From the NCBI GenBank assembly GCA_038496445.1, contig JALMLS010000149.1:124001-188000 (forward strand): a DNA stretch of 64,000 bases, given 5' to 3'. The stretch comes from Trichosphaerium sp. ATCC 40318. Taxonomy: Eukaryota > Discosea > Flabellinia > Trichosidae. A program made the translations under genes and the position numbers. Under the pieces are notes generated by a model. The model was not told where the DNA came from. It was given only the letters and a program-made list of their open reading frames with translations, and ran no database searches. Below, piece by piece: positions 57,600-64,000 of this stretch. Numbering within the stretch: the first letter of the stretch is position 1; every line of letters starts with the position of its first letter.

Positions 57600-60506
57600 A
57601 TGTCGCAACAGACACTTAAATTGTCTCTGCGTGGGGGAGGTTTAAAAGGTGGAGAAGTAAACAAGGAGCTAACCTTTCACATCGAAACAAAGACGCAGGA
57701 CGGCGAACCAACATTGCTTGAAAAAGGCGCAATACGCATTGATATCACCGCACCAGACGGTAGCAAGGTAGCACCAACAATTACGACAGAAGAAGGACAA
57801 GTTTCAGTTGTTTATCTTGCGACTGTAGAGGGCATTCACGAACTCGGTATACGCGTCAACAAGAAGAAAATCTTGCCAAAACCGTTGCGCGTTAAAATTC
57901 GACCAGGTACTTGAAAACCCTCTAAAATTGACTCTCTTGCTGCTGAGCAGGAGTAAGCGCGTAAAACTGCAACAAAATTTTTTTGTACGCTAGCGCCAGA
58001 CTAATGCTCGTTCTAATTATGTCTCACTGTTCATTGCCACCAACGCCACTCACTACTGCGTAGAAAGTCGTAATACAAGGACACAACGCGATCGCGAGAG
58101 AGAAGAGAGACGCAACAAACGTGAAAAGAAAGCGGCCAAAGCAAAAGAAAAGCGTAGAGAAAGAAATGACACAAAACGGTTTGCAACACCAAAACCAGAC
58201 TCTGTTGAGCCTCCTCCAAACTCAGGACACAGACGTCAAAATACTGACGTGCAATTCGGCGCAGACGTTATTGGTGGCGAAGAAAATAGCTCCAAATCCG
58301 GAACGGATAAAGGGTATGCAAACCTTCCTTTTGGAAGTCTGTTTAAGCTTTGGCCCTTCTAAATTCTGTCTAGTTCTATGAGTCAGGCTCGCAGGGTGCA
58401 CACTTTGCGCTTAGTAAAGAAAGCTCAGACAATGGGTTTAATTTCTCGTGAAGATCTTGTAGACGAGAACAATGATAAGAAAGAAATGGCTGATGGTACA
58501 TTAAAAAAATATAGACTAGAGTGCTAACTTTGGAACTTTTTAGATCTTTCGTCTCAAGCTTTGGAAAGATTATTAGCAAAGATGGAAGAAAAGATGGGTG
58601 AAAGGATGAAAGCCTTTGAGAATAAAATGACAGCTATGGAGGATGCTCTAGAGAAGGAGCGTGAAGAAAAGAGACGCGTAGAACGTGGTAAGGCTTGGTT
58701 TTTTTTCAAAACTTTTTGTTACAAAAATTGTGATTTGTAGAAAGCGTCTTGAGGTAAATAAACAACTCCTAATAGCATGTAGAACTTGAGGAAGAAAGAA
58801 GGCGCAAAAGGGCCGCTGAGGTGCCTAGCGCAGCTTCATTTGCTGTTACCGAAGCACAAGCAGAGAACATGCCTGTTGCGCTTGAACAAATGCTAAATAA
58901 ACTATCATTGAAGCTGCAAGCAACAGAAGAAACTCAACAACGTCTTGAAAGATTAGAATCTAGCTTAGAACAGAAAAAGGTTTGAATTGAAATTTAAAGC
59001 CCGATTCTTTTTTGGTATTAATTGTTGGTTAGAGAGAAATGGAAGAGCGCGAAAAAGAAGCATCAAAATACATGGAACAAGTTAAAAAATATGATCTTAA
59101 TGTAGTAGATGAGAAGTTAAAACGCCTCGAACGTCTTGCACGCACAAAGACACTGCGTAATAAGCGTGCGTGTTTTTTTATTAACTATTTAATCATCATT
59201 TGCACTGTCTGAAATTTTGAGTAGGTGGTATGTCTTATGGCGATTTGAAGCTAGAGTTATCAGCTGCTAGGGAGGTTATGGACGATCCTGATGCATCAGA
59301 GGCTGAACGAGCTCATGCTGAGGCTTTGGTAAGTAACACGCCTATTATTTTTTTTATAAGCGGTTGTGCTTATTGTGTTGTACGATTAGATAAGTAAAGC
59401 TATGGCTGACACTATTCCTGAAAACCATAATAAATTGGCAGCGAATCTTGCCAAGTTTGAGCAGCTCATGACGGGTTTGGATCTCGATGAGTTGCAGACT
59501 AAGCTTGCAAAATTGGATCGTATGTCACGTTCCAAGACAATCAGAAAATTAGGTGGTAAAAGTTATCAGGATATCAAAATGGAGTTGCAAACGTTGCAAC
59601 AAATATTATTTGACCCAGAGACTGAGGAGAAGGAAAAAGAGGCAGCTAACATAAAGGTTTGTTTTTTTTTCCTTTTTTTTTTTCATTTTATACAATACCT
59701 TTGTTCTGTGTCTTTCAAACAACCGAGCTTCTATGTTCAAGTAAAGAATTTGTGTTGCTGGTACAGTGCGATGACTGTGTCCAAAAGAGGCTTTGTAGAA
59801 ACCTGAGATTTCGCCTATTTTCGAAATGAATTTCTGCTGCAATATTTCCCCTTTTACTCATCTCTTTTTATTAGTTAGAAAAAGTTATGCAACAATTGGA
59901 AAAGACTCCTGAGTTCCAAAATGAGATAAGGAATACAAAGAGGGAGTGGGTTGACAAGCAATTACCTTTGAATAAGTAAGTGTCACTCCACCTTCTTTAG
60001 TTTTTTCTCTTTTTGTTTGAACGACAAACCTCCTTTTGGTAATAGTTTATCTCTGTGGCTAATGTGTTCTACTAAGGGCTGCATATGAGAATGTTCTTCA
60101 AGCCCTTAAAAAGGAGGCACAACAGAACATGGACGGTTTCCGAAAGCGCATGAAAAAATCTCCTGAATTACAGCTCATCCTTTATAAGAAGGCTCAAATT
60201 ATGAAGAAACATCAAAACGAGTATAGGAATTACGTCCTAAGTGTATCTGAACAAGAGATACGTGCTATACGTCATAATATGCCTAAATTCAGGCGTGATC
60301 AAGAGATTCAGACGCGTTTCGTAGAAACGCTTGATAATAAGATCCGTGAGATTGAGAAGCAAGCAACACAAGCTCCAAAACCGAAAAAACCGAAAAAACC
60401 AAGGAAGCAATGGAAGAGGGCTCCTGCCAATCCAAAAGGTGGAGGTGGAGGTATGAACTTCTTTGCAGAGCTTAAGTCGAAGACAATGCATAAAGCGGAT
60501 GAGTAG
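57600..60506 (+). CDS. Filamin-repeat plus coiled-coil protein
   Basis: About ten exons, about 690 residues. It starts MSQQTLKLSLRGGGLKGGEV; the first about 105 residues form one filamin/ABP280-type immunoglobulin-like repeat (HIETKTQDGEPTLLEKGAIR, then ITAPDGSKVAPTITTEEGQV and YLATVEGIHELGIRVNKKKI). A basic Arg/Lys/Glu segment (REREERRNKREKKAAKAKEK) leads to long coiled coils (LERLLAKMEEKMGERMKAFE; KLAKLDRMSRSKTIRKLGGK). Two similar blocks, KLKRLERLARTKTLRNKGGM and KLAKLDRMSRSKTIRKLGG, look like an internal duplication. Each is followed by SYGDLKLEL or SYQDIKMEL, so the repeat covers about 40 residues. The C-terminus is Lys/Pro-rich, then GGGGGMNFFAELKSK, which resembles a WH2-like or formin-tail actin-binding end. 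No actin-binding CH pair is present, unlike true filamin. Confidence 0.75.
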
Positions 60507-60760
60507 AAAGGGAAAAAAAGAAGCTTTTTTTTCCCGAAGAAACGTAGTGTATCTCATGTTACTTTTGTAAATACCTCTCCACTTTCTACGTTGTTGTTAT
60601 TGCATCTACATTGTTTATAAATTTAAATCTCTTTTACGTAAAATCGTGCCAAAGTGCACGTGGCTAGTGATGTGGATAAAAGAATACGTCTACAAAAAAA
60701 ATTGTAGCTAATAAGTTTGGTTAAGTTGTCACATTTTGTTAACTCAGTCTCCTTGACACG
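60507..60760. promoter_or_regulatory. Short tandem intergenic region
   Basis: This 254-bp gap lies between the filamin-repeat stop and the erlin start, both on the plus strand. It contains one CACGTG near 60658 and a T-rich tract. No gene seen. Confidence 0.35.
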
Positions 60761-62459
60761 ATGTCTGCTGCTGTAGTATGCCTTGGATTGTTAGTGGTAC
60801 CTGCCCTTATACTGTTTCAGTTCTCTATGCATGAAGTAACAGAAGGGTGAGTCAGCAATGAATGACAAATCATTTAACGTATTTTAATATTAATCACTAG
60901 CCATGTTGGCGTTTACTATCGTGGTGGAGCTCTTCTAAAGCGTGTTACAACGCCAGGCTACCATTTTAAGTTGCCTTTTATTGATAGAGTTGGTACGCGC
61001 TTATTTGTTACCTCTATGTAACGTTTACGCCATCGCTAACCGTTATTAAAGAAAACGTTCAAATTACGTTACAAACAGATAAAGTTACCGATATTCCGTG
61101 CGGTACATCTGGTATGTACCTTATAGTAGAGTCTGAGTACTAACGCTTACCTAGGTGGTGTGTTGATATGGATTTCGCACGTTGAGGTGGTAAACCGACT
61201 ACGACAGTCCTTGGTACGTTTTTTAGTTGGAAATGACAAAACGATGAAAAGTTTTTTGTACGAGATACTTATTTTTGGTAGGTGTATGATACAATCAAGA
61301 ATTACACTGTAAACTATGATAAGATATGGATTTTTGATAAAATACACCACGAGATTAACCAGTTCTGTTCTGCTCATACGTTACATGAAGTATATATCGA
61401 CTTGTTTCACACTGTAGATGAGATGCTAGTTAATGCCTTACAGAGAGGTAAACAATTTTTTCCAGAGTCTTGAGTTTTTAGTCTCCTAAAATAAGGGGTG
61501 CCTCCATCTTGACTTTGTTGTTCATTTAAATGATAAGAATTAACAATTTTTGAGTGGCGCTGGAAACTGGGCATTTACATTTTGTTGTTGTCTCTGTATT
61601 AAAACTTTGCTTATTTTTTTATCAACTTACCTTGTTGTAGATTGTAATAAGTATGCACCTGGTATAGAAATTATTGCGATACGTATTACTAAACCTAAGA
61701 TCCCTCACGCTATTGCACGCAACGTACGATTTTTTTTCAAAATGTTTGACGTTTTGTTTGCAATGAAGAAAAAAACCGTTAACTGACTTGTTTTTCCTTT
61801 GAATCCAGTACGAATTGATGGAAGCCGAGAAAACAAAACTTCTTATAGCAACAGAAGCACAAAAAGTACTTGAGAAAGGTATGGTTATCGTACAACATAT
61901 TTTTTTGGTGTAATTGGTGATTTACTTGAATTAGAGGCCGAAACGGATAGGCGCGTATCTACAATAGAAGCAGAGAAGGTTGCAGGTATTTCCAAGATTC
62001 GTATGGAACAACAAATTGCCGAAAAAGCAGCAAGACAAAAGATGGCTAAAATTGAAGATGAGACATACCTACATAAAGAACAGACCCGCGCAGACGCTGA
62101 ATTGTACGTTATTTCGAACAAAAATATGAACAAGAAAATATTTGTGTTCTTTTTTTAGCCAAAATTGTAGTTTCTTTTTACTAACTTTATCTACTAGCTA
62201 CTTTGATTCTAAGAGATCTGAGGCTAATAAAAAGATACTCACACCTGAGTACTTAATGTTAGAAGCAATTAAAGGGCTAAGTAATAACACAAAAGTTTAT
62301 TTTGGCAAATCCGTTGGACAGGTAATTTTAAACTCCTCATTGTGTATCCCTGCTGTATTAATACGCGATTAGATGTACCTCGACTTTTTTGAGGAGTTAA
62401 AGAAATCAATGACCTCAATTGGACCATTTGGCGGTGTAACAACGAAGAAGCAAGGTTAA
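60761..62459 (+). CDS. erlin: Erlin (ER lipid-raft SPFH/prohibitin-domain protein)
   Basis: Nine or ten exons, about 320 residues, the usual erlin length. [20 protein letters not shown] is the N-terminal membrane anchor. The SPFH domain follows: [20 protein letters not shown] with [65 protein letters not shown] and [20 protein letters not shown]. The helical part [20 protein letters not shown] comes next. The last exon, [20 protein letters not shown] with FGKSVGQ, carries the conserved C-terminal assembly motif. Erlins form large ER-membrane rings in cholesterol-rich domains and recruit the RNF170 ligase for IP3-receptor degradation in animals; those partners are inferred only. An SPFH fold also occurs in MVP in this window, but the two are unrelated genes. 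Confidence 0.92.
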
Positions 62460-63681
62460 ACAAGGCAACCTGGCCAGAAGGGAAAGAACCAAAATTACGA
62501 ATAACAAATTATGTAAACGTCATTTTCCGTCTATGCAGTTATAATAAACTAACCCTTTCGGATTTTATTGATTGGATGGCTTACAATTCAGATTTGAGAT
62601 GATGTTTGGTTTTACGGTTTTTTTATTTTAGTACTCGTGTCAAGTGAAATCCCGCTGTTTTATCGTTTGAGGAGTAGCGTATTAATCACAAGAAGCGTAA
62701 GAGCCGAAAAGAGAAGTTATTCTCAGCCTTTTTTAATAGTGAAATTTGTCATTTCGGCGTTTATATCGCTTGTTAATGTAGTATATATAACATAGAAGAG
62801 TATGTGAATAGATTTTATGTATTTACTACAAGTACAGGAGGGCTATTTACAATGCGGGGTTTAAAAAAAAATGTAAGGCCTTACAGCGCAGGCTAGACGC
62901 TTGATATAAATTATATGGGTAATGTTTAGCAAACTTTGCGGGTTTGTAGTGAGTCGTTCGTAAAAACGTCATTGGCAACTAACTGTGTTTGCCATAGCTG
63001 CTTTACCTTGCGTACTCTGTACGGCCAGGACTTTAAAGATCGATACTATCCAAATGTTAGTGAGAAATTGAGTAAAAAGGAAAAACGGTTCTAAATTTGT
63101 TTCTACTGTGTACCTTTTGTATGCCAACAGGGTACTTTACTGTTGAATTCTGTTGTTTCGTCAGTCTTCGCTTCTTGATTGGCAAATAGTTGTCTGGGAT
63201 GTTATTCATGGTGTATTGGATGTTATTTGAGAGATGTGATGTGCTCATTCAGGTGTTAGTTGGCAGTTAAGAGAAAAGTCTGGTAGAAATGAAATAAAAT
63301 GGAAATTAGCGAAAAACTACCCAAATTTCTGTCTTTGGTAAACATACTGCTGACCATTTGAATAAACTAAAGGTCGCTGCTTCTTTATATTTACTTCGTT
63401 TGCGAGCCTTGTTACTTTTGCGGAGTGCTACTATACCAAAAGCATAGAACGTTGCAACACAAAAAAACCTCAGTTTGACAGGAACTTGTGGTTGCAGTGA
63501 ATATTTATTGAAAACGAACATAAAACTAGGAAAGTACTATGCTTAGATTGCACCCCAAGAAGCTTCCAAGTCAGGTTTTTTACCAGAAAATCCAAAGTTA
63601 GTTTAGGGAACAAAGTCTGGTGTAAAACACAACGTTTCTGCTTTAACATTGCTATGTAATGCAGGTTTCGTGCAGTCTGGG
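62460..63681. other. Region of unresolved small ORFs
   Basis: About 1.2 kb without a secure gene. Open pieces are: plus strand about 62637-62803 (RLRSSVLITRSVRAEKRSYS, then a hydrophobic KFVISAFISLVNVVYIT); minus 63057-63248 (63 codons, basic C-terminus); minus 63306-63521 (VKLRFFCVATFYAFGIVALR followed by KSNKARKRSKYKE, a membrane helix with a basic flank); and a minus 63542-63600 end, FGFSGKKPDLEASWGAI. Any of these could be exons of small organellar membrane proteins. None can be assembled. Confidence 0.3.
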
Positions 63682-63917
63682 CTATGCGTTGAGGTCGCCT
63701 TGATAACATTCCTTCATATCCTTCAATTGTGCATCACATTGCCCGTGGCAGTACCAAAGCGACTTCTTTCCCATCATCAACGCACCCCAGCGGCTCGAGA
63801 ATTTCGGATTGTACAGCTATAGATAGCTATTCGGTTTCTACACGATTACGAGACAATATCAGTTAATTGGTAGTACCGCACCTTGCACAGGGAAGTAGTG
63901 TTTATAATTTTAGACAT
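63682..63917 (-). CDS. Possible small Cys-rich (CX9C-like) protein (provisional)
   Basis: ATG at 63917 gives MSKIINTTSLCK. An intron ending in TAG joins in phase to LYNPKFSSRWGALMMGKKSL and WYCHGQCDAQLKDMKECYQG, stopping at 63682 (56 residues). The C-x9-C spacing and small basic character recall mitochondrial intermembrane-space CHCH proteins, but only one such pair is present, so it is not a full twin-CX9C. Family not recognised. Confidence 0.3.
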
Positions 63918-64000
63918 TCTTCGGTTGAAGAAAAGATGGCTTGAAACTAGAATAAAATGTAGCAGAATTTGCGAATACCCCTTTGTGCATTCGACTGTGA

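Overview
This is a 64 kb piece of an intron-dense, protein-coding-rich nuclear genome from a microbial eukaryote. Most genes are split by introns of about 40-70 nt that usually begin GTACGT, GTACGC or GTAAGN, carry a CTAAC-like branch site and end in TAG or CAG. Genes lie on both strands, often as head-to-head pairs with start codons only 130-300 bp apart. I see no rRNA, tRNA, CRISPR array or prokaryote-style operon. The protein set suggests an amoebozoan or a related protist: a STAT-type SH2 factor, a calponin-homology/LIM protein, a filamin-repeat protein, major vault protein, mitochondrial FtsZ, GPHR and dynactin p24. The lineage is inferred from gene content; no marker gene in the window settles it.

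Left part (1-12.8 kb): the 3' end of a hAT-like transposase, a short TMEM135-like membrane protein, a secreted FAD-linked oxidase, mitochondrial FtsZ, an unknown small protein tightly followed by an LSm-fold protein, the APC/C activator Cdc20, an ARM-BTB-BTB protein and a membrane-anchored methyltransferase-like protein. Middle-left (13-26 kb): an unknown 217-residue acidic protein, TRM10 and TRM1 tRNA methyltransferases flanking a TPR protein, major vault protein and an iron superoxide dismutase. From 26 to 28.2 kb there is only ambiguous small or spliced coding potential.

Middle (28-44 kb): a protein kinase with an altered catalytic loop, a multi-module protein ending in a PD-(D/E)XK-like nuclease domain, a membrane-anchored beta-helix surface protein, an F-box protein with 16 very regular leucine-rich repeats, FIGNL1 AAA ATPase, dynactin p24 and an ankyrin-repeat protein. 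Right part (44-64 kb): a DUF4112 membrane protein, GPHR, a single-polypeptide ALG14-ALG13 fusion (second step of N-glycan precursor assembly), the CH-LIM-coiled-coil protein, the STAT, a filamin-repeat coiled-coil protein and an erlin. The last 1.5 kb has only uncertain small ORFs.

Gene coordinates run from start codon to stop codon and include introns. Splice sites were placed by eye from GT..AG boundaries, reading frame and family conservation, so exon edges are provisional.
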